Assembly (NCBI RefSeq): GCF_009696005.1
Contig: NZ_VUMV01000001.1
Location: 434,001 to 498,000 of the forward strand
From: Bilifractor porci
GTDB taxonomy: Bacteria; Bacillota; Clostridia; Lachnospirales; Lachnospiraceae
Reading direction: 5' to 3'
DNA: 64,000 nucleotides
The position numbers and the translations under genes were made by a program. Below the pieces are notes generated by a model, which was not told the DNA's origin, did no database searches, and saw only the letters and a list, made by a program, of their open reading frames with translations. This document shows positions 35,454 through 44,194 of this stretch, piece by piece (the first letter of the stretch is position 1; every line of letters starts with the position of its first letter).

Positions 35454-35468
35454 AGTTGTTTCCTCCTT

Positions 35469-35486
35469 GTGATAGGATTATCACAT
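35469..35486. promoter_or_regulatory. palindrome upstream of the recombinase
   Basis: TGTGATA-ATCC-TATCACA (minus strand), perfect 7-bp arms, ending just before the AAGGAGG of the recombinase. It could be an operator or a hairpin that limits recombinase translation. Confidence 0.4.
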
Positions 35487-35526
35487 GGATCCTCAGAATT
35501 TTGACGTAATTTATAAAATATCGCTT

Positions 35527-35820
35527 TCAATGCTTCACGAAGAATACTGCATATAAATCTCTGGACCCCCAATCCGAATTTGCTGTTAGAATCAAACCTT
35601 CGGGGACTAACGTTACTGATATGGCATATGAATTATCTATTTCACCATTAGTTGGATTTAGTGCTGGGGATGGAAGCATGTACCAACCAAGTTCTACAAT
35701 TACGCTGCAAATGTTTGCGTATGGCACATTGGCGGGCAACTCAAACGTATTTTGGCCTTTAACCACAAGACGTTGTCCATAGTTTTTATAAATAATCCCT
35801 ATCCCATTGAGATCGGTATT
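35527..35820 (-). pseudogene. silent tail-fibre C-terminal cassette in direct orientation
   Basis: A 97-codon open stretch starting AAT ACC GAT CTC immediately after the TAA of the fibre gene. The peptide (NTDLNGIGIIYKNYGQRL at the start, ending DLYAVFFVKH) is beta-rich and unlike the expressed tip. An internal GTG near 35766 could be read as a start but has no ribosome site. The 3' flank (35503-35529) matches the flank of the inverted cassette, suggesting both came from duplication of one unit. Confidence 0.7.
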
Positions 35821-35823
35821 TTA
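35813..35823 (-). repeat. fibre cassette recombination site B
   Basis: TAAAATACCGATCT on the minus strand. The TAA is the stop codon of the expressed fibre gene; the core AATACCGA opens the next cassette in the same frame. Confidence 0.6.
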
Positions 35824-36591
35824 CGATTTACTTTGAAGCACAAACCTAAATTTTACTTTTCCATTATTTGAATTAGAGTTTGTGGTCATTATCAAATAAT
35901 CATCATTCAGATTTACAGACCTGATTACTCCAACGCCGGAGGATGAAACTACGTTATAGCTGATAATTTTTTTAGAAATAATTGAGGTTGGAATGTGTAC
36001 GTAATATAAAAATTCACCATAATAATTACTATTATCAGCTGAACCAATTGAAAATTCCTGTGTAACGATCTCGGTATTTAATTTATTTACAGCCGTCTGT
36101 AATTCCGCCATTGTCTGCAATTTCGTGAACATTCTGTCAACACTGGACACATTGATTCCATTATATGTAACCTTATACAGGGGAAAGTCCACAGTATTCT
36201 TCCCTTTCAGGATCTCACCGGAATTATATGCTGGCACAGCTGGCGTACTGGAAGATTCTGTCCCCTTGATTACAACCAGGGAAACATTTTCTATTCCCGT
36301 TGATGAATCCTTGGTGTATCTGGCCACAACCAGATCAATGCGTTTCATTCCGGATGTTCCGTTCTGCAGCTTCGCCGCATCCACCTCGCCGGGTTCAATC
36401 CGGAAATGGACGCCTTGCATCACGCCTTCTCCGTCTGCTATGTCCAGTTCATTGGCATTTACTAGGGTAGCCGCAAACTGCTGCCCTACGCTGGTCACAT
36501 AGGAATCCGTCCCGAAAATCCCCTGGTTTCTTCCCTGATCATCATTACTGGTGATATGTGCCTTCCCCTGATATCCTGTTACGATCTTCAT
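35821..36591 (-). CDS. phage tail fibre / receptor-binding protein, currently expressed form
   Basis: A 256-residue tail protein. Residues 1-172 form the constant part (KIVTGYQGKAHITSNDDQGR.. through a helix at AELQTAVNKLNTE), like the N-terminal domains of siphovirus baseplate/fibre proteins. The AATACCGA site falls at L-N-T-E near residue 172. The remaining 84 residues are the exchangeable beta-rich tip. AAGGAG precedes the start, one base after the previous stop. It follows the hub gene, as receptor-binding proteins usually do. Confidence 0.75.
   Translation of the reverse strand: MKIVTGYQGKAHITSNDDQGRNQGIFGTDSYVTSVGQQFAATLVNANELDIADGEGVMQGVHFRIEPGEVDAAKLQNGTSGMKRIDLVVARYTKDSSTGIENVSLVVIKGTESSSTPAVPAYNSGEILKGKNTVDFPLYKVTYNGINVSSVDRMFTKLQTMAELQTAVNKLNTEIVTQEFSIGSADNSNYYGEFLYYVHIPTSIISKKIISYNVVSSSGVGVIRSVNLNDDYLIMTTNSNSNNGKVKFRFVLQSKS
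36071..36078 (-). repeat. fibre cassette recombination site A
   Basis: AATACCGA within TTAAATACCGAGATC on the minus strand, inside the fibre gene, encoding N-T-E. It is the acceptor site for alternative tips. Confidence 0.55.
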
Positions 36592-37575
36592 TTATTTTTC
36601 TCCTTCCAGTTGATATTCAATGCTTACCTGTCCGCTTTCTGATTTTAAAATCTTATGTGCGATTGGCTGTGAAACAATAATTCCTGTGATGTAGTCCTGA
36701 CCTGATATGATGTCACCAATGTCTACATTCAGATCATCCACATCATTCATGGACACCTTAAATGTTGACCGGCTGATCTCCTGCTGCAGATGCTCTGTCC
36801 CATTCTTTATCAGATCGTCCTCGTTTGCATTGTTGAAATCATAAACCTCTGTTCGCTCATCCAGCCCGAAAAATGTCTGCGTCTGGGAAATATTTCCACT
36901 TGCATCTGCATACAGGTTTACAACAATCCGGTCTTTTAGCTCTCCGGATCCCAGGCAGATCAAATGGTTTATTCCATTCTGTTTTTTATCGGATATAAAA
37001 TTCATCCTGCTATCCTGAGATATGCTAATGTCATCGGCATAATTCTGCTGTGGTTCCGCTGCCAGTTCTACATATCCGCCTGTATCTGTCTGGATATACC
37101 GGATTACCAGTTTATAACCTGCAGACTCACACATTTTAGTTATCCCGTCTACCAGCGTGCAGTATCGGTCAAACTGATAATTGGTTATGCTGACTGTCGT
37201 TTTATCCGATGCCTGGAACAGCGCGCCGAATCTTCCGCTGATCAGCGTGGCAATGCAGCTGTTCAGGTCTCCGGATATTGTGTAATAGTCCTGTCCGGAA
37301 GGCGGGACTATGATTTTCTTCTGCAGCAGCCCCCTCCAGGTGTAGCCACGCACATAGATCACGGATTCATCGGTATTACTCTCAATATCCCCGATCAGCC
37401 CGCCGTATTCTGTTCCGGGTACATACATCCTCTTTCCGTTGGAATAATCATATTCTGACCAGTCTGCAACGCTGACGGTCATTTCAAAATCATTCGTGTC
37501 CCCGATGTCTATGTCTATGTCATTACTGACATATCCTTCCTCCCGGCCGTCTGCCGTTGCCAGAATCAGCTCCAT
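36592..37575 (-). CDS. siphovirus baseplate hub / Gp37-like tail protein
   Basis: A 327-residue protein matching the ReqiPepy6 Gp37-like family by pattern. The N-terminal beta domain has IDIDIGDTNDFEMTVSV (about 20-36) and a YVRGYTWRGLLQKKII block (about 73-88). The C-terminal hub ring domain ends with DVDDLNVDIGDIISGQD. It forms the ring below the tail tube and bears the fibres. It overlaps the distal tail gene by 10 bases. Confidence 0.8.
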   Translation of the reverse strand: MELILATADGREEGYVSNDIDIDIGDTNDFEMTVSVADWSEYDYSNGKRMYVPGTEYGGLIGDIESNTDESVIYVRGYTWRGLLQKKIIVPPSGQDYYTISGDLNSCIATLISGRFGALFQASDKTTVSITNYQFDRYCTLVDGITKMCESAGYKLVIRYIQTDTGGYVELAAEPQQNYADDISISQDSRMNFISDKKQNGINHLICLGSGELKDRIVVNLYADASGNISQTQTFFGLDERTEVYDFNNANEDDLIKNGTEHLQQEISRSTFKVSMNDVDDLNVDIGDIISGQDYITGIIVSQPIAHKILKSESGQVSIEYQLEGEK

Positions 37576-38405
37576 GCAGGCTCACTCCTTTCATACATCA
37601 GGATGATATCCAGGGCGAAAGCACCTGACCATACAACAGACATTTTCCCAGGCTTTATCTTCTCAAAAACACTTTCCCGTTTATACCTATTGTTGAATTC
37701 ATTAATCTTTGTCCCGTACATCAGAACCCGCTGGATGGTATGGTTTTTACTGTCGATCACCAGATATTCATTTTCTCCCACTGTCGTGTTTACCTGGTAG
37801 GTGTGCCCGCCGATCTGGATCATTGGATTGCTGCATTTCCCATATATGATCATTTTGAAATTCACTGGATTCTGTGAATCATTGATCAGGTATTTTGCGA
37901 TAGAATTATTCGACGTAAATTCATACGGGAAATCCATTTTGTAATCCAGGTAATCCGACTGTACGCTGGATCCGGATAGTATTTCATATCTCCAGTCCTG
38001 CTCTTTTATCCAAAACGGATAGGGGCAGTAAATCAGGATGTCGTTGTCCGTCCATCGGTCTATATTTTCGTCTGGATAGGTAGACGATGATGTAATATAA
38101 CAGTTGATATAATAATCGCCCCAGATGATCACACCTGGGGTCATATTAGTAATATCGCTGTCAAAATCATCATGCAGTTTTTCCCGCAGTTCTTTATCCT
38201 GCTCCTGGAAAACCAGCGTCGTTTCATACGATACCGGTTCTTTTGTGAATCCGTTGATTTTACTGCCTAATGTCAGTGTTTTTTCTATGGCTTTCCATTC
38301 ATATTTATGGAAATTTCCCTTTTTAATCCTCAGTTTTCGTTTTGCCTGCAAATTATATTCATTTCCGGATGATGCCCGGTATATCACGTTTACGATATGG
38401 GTCAT
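37566..38405 (-). CDS. distal tail protein (Dit-like)
   Basis: A 279-residue protein between tape measure and hub, the standard place for Dit. The N-terminal region forms the tube-like ring domain (LRIKKGNFHKYEWKAIEK), and the C-terminal part is a galectin-like domain (PVNFKMIIYGKCSNPMI, YLVIDSKNHTIQRVLM). It links the tail tube to the baseplate hub. It overlaps the tape measure end by four bases. Confidence 0.8.
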   Translation of the reverse strand: MTHIVNVIYRASSGNEYNLQAKRKLRIKKGNFHKYEWKAIEKTLTLGSKINGFTKEPVSYETTLVFQEQDKELREKLHDDFDSDITNMTPGVIIWGDYYINCYITSSSTYPDENIDRWTDNDILIYCPYPFWIKEQDWRYEILSGSSVQSDYLDYKMDFPYEFTSNNSIAKYLINDSQNPVNFKMIIYGKCSNPMIQIGGHTYQVNTTVGENEYLVIDSKNHTIQRVLMYGTKINEFNNRYKRESVFEKIKPGKMSVVWSGAFALDIILMYERSEPAWS

Positions 38406-41400
38406 TGATATGCAACCCCCATTCCCTTTAATGCCCGGTTCAACTGTCGGCCATTCAGGACAGTTTTGCTGGATGATGCCCCATCAGCGGTTCCTGCCTT
38501 GCAAGCCTCATAAATCTGCTCCGGGGTAATGGTCTTCTGCGCGGCTAACATCGATGCAATTTTTCTCAGCAGTGCGGAATCACTATTTCCTCCCTGCTCT
38601 ATACTTCCATGCGCCGTGAATGCCGCTGCCCTCGCCATGCTATATGCGGCACTTTCTATTTTGGGTACCCCCGCCAGCATTCCGGATGCAAAATTCTCGG
38701 CCATCTCATAGCCCCATTTATCATCACCTTTTAGTGGTCCTTCATCTGGTGTCGAATGATGGATTTTCTTCGCTGCCGCATTGGCTACCGCATTGGCTGC
38801 GTTTGAAACTGCCCCTACGGTTGCGGATAATCCCCTGGCAAACTGATTTCCCATGTCAGCGCCCCAATTATATGCCTCGTTGTGTTTGTTCAGGTTCGCA
38901 ACCGCTGCTGCAGCAATGCTCTGCGCCGCACTTCCGGCTGATCCGCGTGTGGATGTGATTCCGCGATAATAGTCCATGCCCAGCGACCACCCGGCTGTGG
39001 ATCCGCCGCTGGTGTTCAATCCTTCCAGCGCTGATTTGGCAACGCTCTGCGCCGCTGCCCGTGAGTTGGAAGATGTCTGCCCCAGCCTGTTGCTGTACTG
39101 CGTCCCGGTTTCCTTTCCATAATTCCCCGCCTTGTTTGACGTGTCCTTGAAGGTATCCGAAACCGTGTTCTGGATATTCTTAGACCCCTGCGCCGCATTC
39201 GCGTTAGCGCTGGACATTCCGGATTGTGTGTCAGATGCAATCGCATTCATGGAACCGTCTACTGTGGTCTGCATGTCTGTCAGGTGTGTGGCCATGTTCT
39301 GCTGCGCGCTGTCCAGGTTCCCGAATGTCTGCATGATCTGATCAGCCGTAACGCTTCCATTCGCCAGCCCATCAACTAATGCCTGTACTTCCTGGATGCT
39401 TTTCTCGGAACCGTCCGCCATTCGGGATAGGAAAACATCAGAACCATTCATTCCGGCCAGCTGGTCAGACAGGCTCTGCAGGTTTGACGTGTACTGCGTA
39501 TAGGCATCTGCCTGTCCCTGCATATTCGCCAGCATGGTAGATGCACTGACATCAGATTTCGTTGTCAGCTCGTCGAACATCCCGATCTGCCCCTGGATGG
39601 ACTGCAGATTGGAATTATATGTTTTCACGTACTCGCTCTGCAGGTTCGCCTGGTCTTCCGTCATCAGCTGCACAGATTCTGCGGATGATGCTACCAGTTC
39701 GTCATTATCATCCAGCACCTGGCCGGTTGTATCTACATGGACCTGCTTTACCTCGCCTGTTGCATCTACAATGTACTGCGCGGATTCTGTCACGGTTTCC
39801 GCCGTTTCCTGCGCAGCCTCACCGGTCTGCTGAATAGACGATGTTACAGAATCCATGCTTACGCCATTGGCTTCTGCGGTCTCGTTAAGCAGATCCAGTT
39901 TTTTGTTCATTTCATCGGTGGAATTCTTCGCCGTCTCTGCCGCATCGTCGTAATCATCTGTTGCCTTTTTGGATTTACTAAGCGCATCGCTGTATTCCTG
40001 GTTCAGCTTAGCAGCGTCTTCCCATTTCCCGTTGACTTTTACCTGTCCGTCCCGTACTTCTTCGGAAAGAGAATTATATTCTTTCAGTTCACTATTAGTC
40101 AGGGTCTGCCCACTGTTCAGCTTATCCTGCAGCTGTGTCTGCCGCGCTATCTTGGTATTTGCATCCTCTATGATAGAGCCCAGATTTTCCGCCGTATCAC
40201 TGGCTTCCTCCTGCACCTGTTTCGCATCCATCTGCGCCTGAATCTGCTTTTCCAGCGCATCTGTGGAAGAATTGACAATATCCTCATATGCCTTCTGGTA
40301 CGCGGAGACCATTGCGGTCTGCTTTGCCTGCTCGACAAAATCGCTCATGGCCTGTGTGGACATGTTCAGCTTTCCGGTTGTATCGTCGATCGCGACGCCC
40401 ATTTCCGGATACAGGGTGTTCAGGGTGGCCACGTCCCGCGCCATCTGCTGTTGTTCATCGCTGGTCAGGTTCTGCTTCTGGTTCAGCGCATCCAGATCAT
40501 CAATAATGGTTCCGGCCATCTGCGCCGATGCCACAGCCCCGCTGATGCTCTGGTTTGCGATATTGAAGGATTCCGACACACTGCTGTTCATATCGTTGGC
40601 AGCGTCCTTCAAGGCAGCCGTGGATTCCTCTGACTTTGCCACGGCCTCGTCCAGCGAAGAAGTAAAATCATTAGTCGTATCATTGGCTGAACCTGTGGCA
40701 GTGGCATAGATAGTCAGTCCTGTTACCAGTCCGCCTATGGCCAGCGCAAGCAGTCCGACGGGGTTCGCATCCATTGCAATATTTAATCCGGTCTGCGCAA
40801 CAGTTGCCGCCTCGGTCGCTGTTGTCTGGGCGGTTGTTGCCGCGGTTTCCGCTGCTGTTGCAATCGCCGTTGTTTCCTTCATGGTTTTCAGCACGCCATA
40901 GGTACGTGTTATTGACGCAATCACAGGGGCAACTTTTGCCGCTCCTGTAACTGCCAGACCGGTAACCCCGATTATGGCCTTAATCGGGGTCGGCATTTTT
41001 TCTAATTTTTTAACCGCATCGGATGAAACATCAGCCACCTTTTCGATTGCCGGCGTTAATGTTCCCAGTGCATCCTTCGTCAGATCGCTTCCGGCAATCT
41101 GTAGGGAATGCATTGCTATTTTTGCCTTATCCCACGGTTTTTCAGTTTCCTCAAACGTTCGTGATACACTATCTCCATAACCAGCAACAGATTTTGCGAG
41201 ATTGCTGAAATCCAACGTCCCTGACTGCACAGCGCCATAGATCTGATCACCTGATTTTCCAAAGAGATCATATGCTGCTGTCAATCCATCTACAGAACTG
41301 GTACCATTTTTTATTGTATTCTGTAAATTAGATAGTGCCTCGTCGAGCGGAATTCCTTCACTGGTCGCATTTTTTAGGGCTTTTCTTAATCCCTGCATGA

Positions 41401-42598
41401 CCGTTTCGGAATTTGCCCCGGACTTCTCCATCTGCCCCATGAATACCGTTGACTGCTCAATAGAAAGCCCCATTTCCTGGAAGGCTGTCCCGTTCTGCAC
41501 TAGCCCTTCCGTGAGCGTATCTACGGAAGCCCCCGTATCCTGCCCTACCTTATTCAAAAGATCCAGTAAGTCTGATGCATTTTCAGCTGAGAGGCCGAAT
41601 GCGGAAAGTGCCTTCTGGACGCTATCGATAGAGCCCGACACATCCGTACCGTTCAGCTCCGCATATTTTAGAAATTGTTCGGATAAATCCTGTAGCTGAT
41701 CCCCCTGTAATCCGAATCGTGTATTCACCTCTCCGACAGCTGCACCGACATCATCCATTGAAACTGACATAGAGGAATACAGGTTATCGGCAATTCCTGC
41801 CATTTTCTGCATGGCTTCTCCGGTTGCTCCGGTTTTTGCCGTAATTGTGTTATAACCTTCCTCCAATTCTTGAGCCGCATCATAGGATTTTGATGCCAGT
41901 TCCGTCACTCCCTGGGAAACACGATCCAATGTATCCATAACAGCAGACCAGTTGAACATCTTGGATGTGGTTGTTCCGATTTCTTCTATTTTCGTTGTCG
42001 CCTGTGCGGTCTTTTTCCCGAATTCGTCAATGGATGTGGCGCACTTATCCGTGCTATGCTCCGCCTCCGCCATGTACTGGTCGTTTTCGTCCAGCGCCCG
42101 GTTGGCCTTAACAACTTCTGTCTCGGCTGTGTTCAGCTTAATCTGCCAGTCCTGTACCCGATTCCCGGCCTTTTCATAGGCCTTTTCTCCGTTGGTAACA
42201 GTCGCGGCCAGTTCATCCACCTTGGCCTGCTGCTTGTCCATCTCTTCCTGGGATGCCGTACCAGATACTTTCATGTCATCCAGCTTTTTCTGTGCCTCAG
42301 TCAGCTGGGTTTTATAATTTTCCAGCGTCTTTCCGACACGTTCATAATCAGATTGGGCATGCTCCAGCCCGGATGCAACGGCAGTCTGCTTTTCCTTGTA
42401 CTTATCCAGGGATTTGGCCAGTACATCATGTTTCTGTTTTAATGTTGATAGGGAATTCGCCTGCCCGGATGTCTTTTCCTTGACCAGTTCCATCTCGGAT
42501 CGCATTTCTTTCAGCGATTTATTACAATTAGAAACCGCTGATTTGAATTTTGCCTCACCATCCAGGGCAATGGTTGCCCCTATTTTTCTAGCTGCCAT
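38402..42598 (-). CDS. tail tape measure protein
   Basis: A 1398-residue protein that sets tail length and passes into the host at DNA injection. Residues 1-215 are long coiled coil. Residues about 220-480 match the TP901-type core (WSAVMDTLDRVSQGVTELA, AGIADNLYSSMSVSMDDVG). A hydrophobic stretch (about 545-690) with IKAIIGVTGLAVTGAAKVA follows, then coiled coils and a Ser/Ala-rich C-terminal repeat. The start at 42598 has GGAGGTGTGT upstream; four codons more are open. The length predicts a tail of roughly 200 nm using about 0.15 nm per residue, an inference. Confidence 0.92.
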   Translation of the reverse strand: MAARKIGATIALDGEAKFKSAVSNCNKSLKEMRSEMELVKEKTSGQANSLSTLKQKHDVLAKSLDKYKEKQTAVASGLEHAQSDYERVGKTLENYKTQLTEAQKKLDDMKVSGTASQEEMDKQQAKVDELAATVTNGEKAYEKAGNRVQDWQIKLNTAETEVVKANRALDENDQYMAEAEHSTDKCATSIDEFGKKTAQATTKIEEIGTTTSKMFNWSAVMDTLDRVSQGVTELASKSYDAAQELEEGYNTITAKTGATGEAMQKMAGIADNLYSSMSVSMDDVGAAVGEVNTRFGLQGDQLQDLSEQFLKYAELNGTDVSGSIDSVQKALSAFGLSAENASDLLDLLNKVGQDTGASVDTLTEGLVQNGTAFQEMGLSIEQSTVFMGQMEKSGANSETVMQGLRKALKNATSEGIPLDEALSNLQNTIKNGTSSVDGLTAAYDLFGKSGDQIYGAVQSGTLDFSNLAKSVAGYGDSVSRTFEETEKPWDKAKIAMHSLQIAGSDLTKDALGTLTPAIEKVADVSSDAVKKLEKMPTPIKAIIGVTGLAVTGAAKVAPVIASITRTYGVLKTMKETTAIATAAETAATTAQTTATEAATVAQTGLNIAMDANPVGLLALAIGGLVTGLTIYATATGSANDTTNDFTSSLDEAVAKSEESTAALKDAANDMNSSVSESFNIANQSISGAVASAQMAGTIIDDLDALNQKQNLTSDEQQQMARDVATLNTLYPEMGVAIDDTTGKLNMSTQAMSDFVEQAKQTAMVSAYQKAYEDIVNSSTDALEKQIQAQMDAKQVQEEASDTAENLGSIIEDANTKIARQTQLQDKLNSGQTLTNSELKEYNSLSEEVRDGQVKVNGKWEDAAKLNQEYSDALSKSKKATDDYDDAAETAKNSTDEMNKKLDLLNETAEANGVSMDSVTSSIQQTGEAAQETAETVTESAQYIVDATGEVKQVHVDTTGQVLDDNDELVASSAESVQLMTEDQANLQSEYVKTYNSNLQSIQGQIGMFDELTTKSDVSASTMLANMQGQADAYTQYTSNLQSLSDQLAGMNGSDVFLSRMADGSEKSIQEVQALVDGLANGSVTADQIMQTFGNLDSAQQNMATHLTDMQTTVDGSMNAIASDTQSGMSSANANAAQGSKNIQNTVSDTFKDTSNKAGNYGKETGTQYSNRLGQTSSNSRAAAQSVAKSALEGLNTSGGSTAGWSLGMDYYRGITSTRGSAGSAAQSIAAAAVANLNKHNEAYNWGADMGNQFARGLSATVGAVSNAANAVANAAAKKIHHSTPDEGPLKGDDKWGYEMAENFASGMLAGVPKIESAAYSMARAAAFTAHGSIEQGGNSDSALLRKIASMLAAQKTITPEQIYEACKAGTADGASSSKTVLNGRQLNRALKGMGVAYQ

Positions 42599-42628
42599 AC
42601 ACACCTCCATTGCGCGGGCGCAAATGGT

Positions 42629-43233
42629 TTATAAATCCAGGGAAGATGTTACAGGTTCCTGTTCCTCAAAAATCATCCGTTTAACTCTCATGTTCCATAC
42701 CTTCCGGTATTGCCGGTATAGAACAGTCCATTTCCCATACGTCAGATGCCCGATCTCCCTCTCCCGCAGTCCAAATTGCAGTCCCAAATACAAAATCTCA
42801 GCAAAATCGAAGGTTAGCGGATCATCGGTTATTTCCTGCTGCTCTCCGTTTTCTTCGTCCTGCTGGTTTTCGATAAAAAACAGGATTGATACCCCTCGAA
42901 TACAATTTGTGCCAACTCGGTGATGGTGTAATCCTCCTGCCGCATGATGTCTTTTTCGTCTGGTACCGGTTCTTCCGAACCAGCAATATCCAGTCCTTCC
43001 TGAATCATCCAGACAATCCCGCTGCATGTCATCCTGATGTCAGGAACCGTCCATCGGGTTTCCTTCTTGTCCAGTACCCCTTCTTTAAATACCGGAATCA
43101 TGCCACGGATTCCGTACTCAAATTTCAGGACATCTTCATATTTCTGCTGTACCTTCTCGAGCACGCATATATCAAACTTATACGGGTACTCCGTCCCGTT
43201 TATTTTCAATTTCTGCAATTCTTTTTCAAACAT
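42629..43233 (-). CDS. frameshifted tail assembly chaperone (gpGT-like)
   Basis: The -1 frame product made by slipping at T-TTT-TTA (42874-42880). About 120 residues are shared with the shorter chaperone. The extension of about 81 residues (IENQQDEENGEQQEI onward, then FAEILYLGLQFGLREREIG) is rich in helix and ends at 42629, 31 bases before the tape measure start. Lambda-like phages make G and GT this way to load tail-tube protein on the tape measure. The extension has no start of its own. Confidence 0.8.
42829..43233 (-). CDS. tail assembly chaperone (gpG-like)
   Basis: A 134-residue helical protein between major tail protein and tape measure. It begins FEKELQKLKINGTEYPYKFD, the usual opening of these chaperones in Firmicute siphophages. 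Unshifted translation ends with a Lys/Ser/Thr-rich tail at 42829. It binds tape measure protein during tail assembly. Confidence 0.85.
   Translation of the reverse strand: MFEKELQKLKINGTEYPYKFDICVLEKVQQKYEDVLKFEYGIRGMIPVFKEGVLDKKETRWTVPDIRMTCSGIVWMIQEGLDIAGSEEPVPDEKDIMRQEDYTITELAQIVFEGYQSCFLSKTSRTKKTESSRK
42874..42880 (-). promoter_or_regulatory. programmed -1 frameshift site TTTTTTA
   Basis: In the chaperone frame the codons are TGT TTT TTA, so the heptamer is T-TTT-TTA in the correct phase for simultaneous tRNA slippage. Slipping by -1 continues as ATC GAA AAC into an 81-codon frame that looks like normal chaperone T. Confidence 0.85.
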
Positions 43234-43297
43234 TCTGGTCCCCTATAAAATTAGCGGGAGGAATCCCTCCCGCTGCCATATCGTTAATGATTTTATT

Positions 43298-43846
43298 TTA
43301 GCCTGATGTAACACCAAACTGCGTGTTAATCCAGCTCAGCGCATCCGCCTCTGTGTCGCAGATTTTATCTTTCTTCCAATCGCCTGTGCTGTCCGGTTTT
43401 ACTGTCCCGCTCAGGGACGGGGTTTTGTATGAAATGGATCCGGATTTGGTGTCATACTCAGAATCCGGCTCCGAGAATTTGGTTCTGGGGAAAAAATTAG
43501 CAACAAATTTTCGTTTTCCATCCACCTTCTCTACACCGATGATCGCAAAACCTCCTTCTTTTGCCTCATCATTCACGTTATAGGTGGTTTCCTGCTCCGT
43601 AACCGTGTGCCCGAACATGCTCTGGTGGAACTCAATCGGGACAGTGGTTACTCCCAGATCAATGGTTGCGCTGGAAAACTCGGAATCGCTTTCATCCAGC
43701 GCATCATCCCCATACAGCTCTCCCTCTGCCTTGTTGATGGATACCTTTACGTTTACCGCCTTCCCCAGTGCGGCCGGCGCATCATATCCGCTCCCGGTCG
43801 ATTTGAACGGGGCAAAAAACGGTTTTCTCAGTCCAATGTTCGCCAT
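43298..43846 (-). CDS. major tail tube protein
   Basis: A 182-residue protein of the phi13-type major tail family. It has a conserved beta core (VNVKVSINKAEGELYGDD, ATIDLGVTTVPIEFHQSMFG, FAIIGVEKVDGKRKFVANFFPRTKF). It polymerises into the tail tube. Located between tail terminator and chaperone genes as expected. Confidence 0.92.
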   Translation of the reverse strand: MANIGLRKPFFAPFKSTGSGYDAPAALGKAVNVKVSINKAEGELYGDDALDESDSEFSSATIDLGVTTVPIEFHQSMFGHTVTEQETTYNVNDEAKEGGFAIIGVEKVDGKRKFVANFFPRTKFSEPDSEYDTKSGSISYKTPSLSGTVKPDSTGDWKKDKICDTEADALSWINTQFGVTSG

Positions 43847-43849
43847 GAT

Positions 43850-44194
43850 TTATTCCTCTCTTTCTTCGTCAATTTCGCATTCAAAAATTATGTGTCTGTA
43901 GCTATCTTCGCGGTTTACTGTGATTTCAGGGTACGTAAATCCCGCCTCAAACAATGCCTTCTGGATCTTCTTCTGCAGCTTTGTGGTCCCGATGGATATT
44001 TTTGAATATAAATGCACCTGGACAGACGCGGTATCCTCCTGCGGCGCATCGTCCGCGAATTCATCGCCGCCTTGATAGGCGTAGTTATACGCAATCCACT
44101 GTTTTGGCAATTCCTCATAGTGTGTTAACACATCCGGCTCATTTGGCAGCCCCAAAGAATCCGCAATCATTTTGATTTTTTCCAATGCCGTCAT
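43850..44194 (-). CDS. tail terminator-like protein
   Basis: A 114-residue protein just before the major tail protein, where the tail terminator or tail completion protein lies in HK97-type gene order. It has an N-terminal helix (ALEKIKMIADSLGL) and a beta sheet (ASVQVHLYSKISIG, IIFECEIDEE). Assigned mostly by position. It overlaps the gp10-like gene by four bases. Confidence 0.65.
   Translation of the reverse strand: MTALEKIKMIADSLGLPNEPDVLTHYEELPKQWIAYNYAYQGGDEFADDAPQEDTASVQVHLYSKISIGTTKLQKKIQKALFEAGFTYPEITVNREDSYRHIIFECEIDEEREE

Larger units (their letters stand above)
34073..36078. other. putative invertible segment carrying fibre tips and recombinase
   Basis: The segment between site A (36071-36078) and the inverted site C (34073-34080) holds the expressed fibre tip, a second tip in direct orientation, the recombinase gene and the inverted third tip. 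Recombination A x C or B x C would invert it, placing tip C behind the fibre N-terminus or the tip A end. Recombination A x B would delete tip A. Arrangement is seen in the sequence; activity is inferred. Confidence 0.6.

Noticed and set aside
35527-35766. Separate small gene starting at GTG 35766
   Set aside because: No ribosome site, and the frame continues upstream to the AATACCGA site, so it is a silent cassette.
34000-36600. Diversity-generating retroelement acting on the fibre
   Set aside because: No reverse transcriptase and no template/variable repeat pair differing at adenines are present; the differences between tips are whole-segment.
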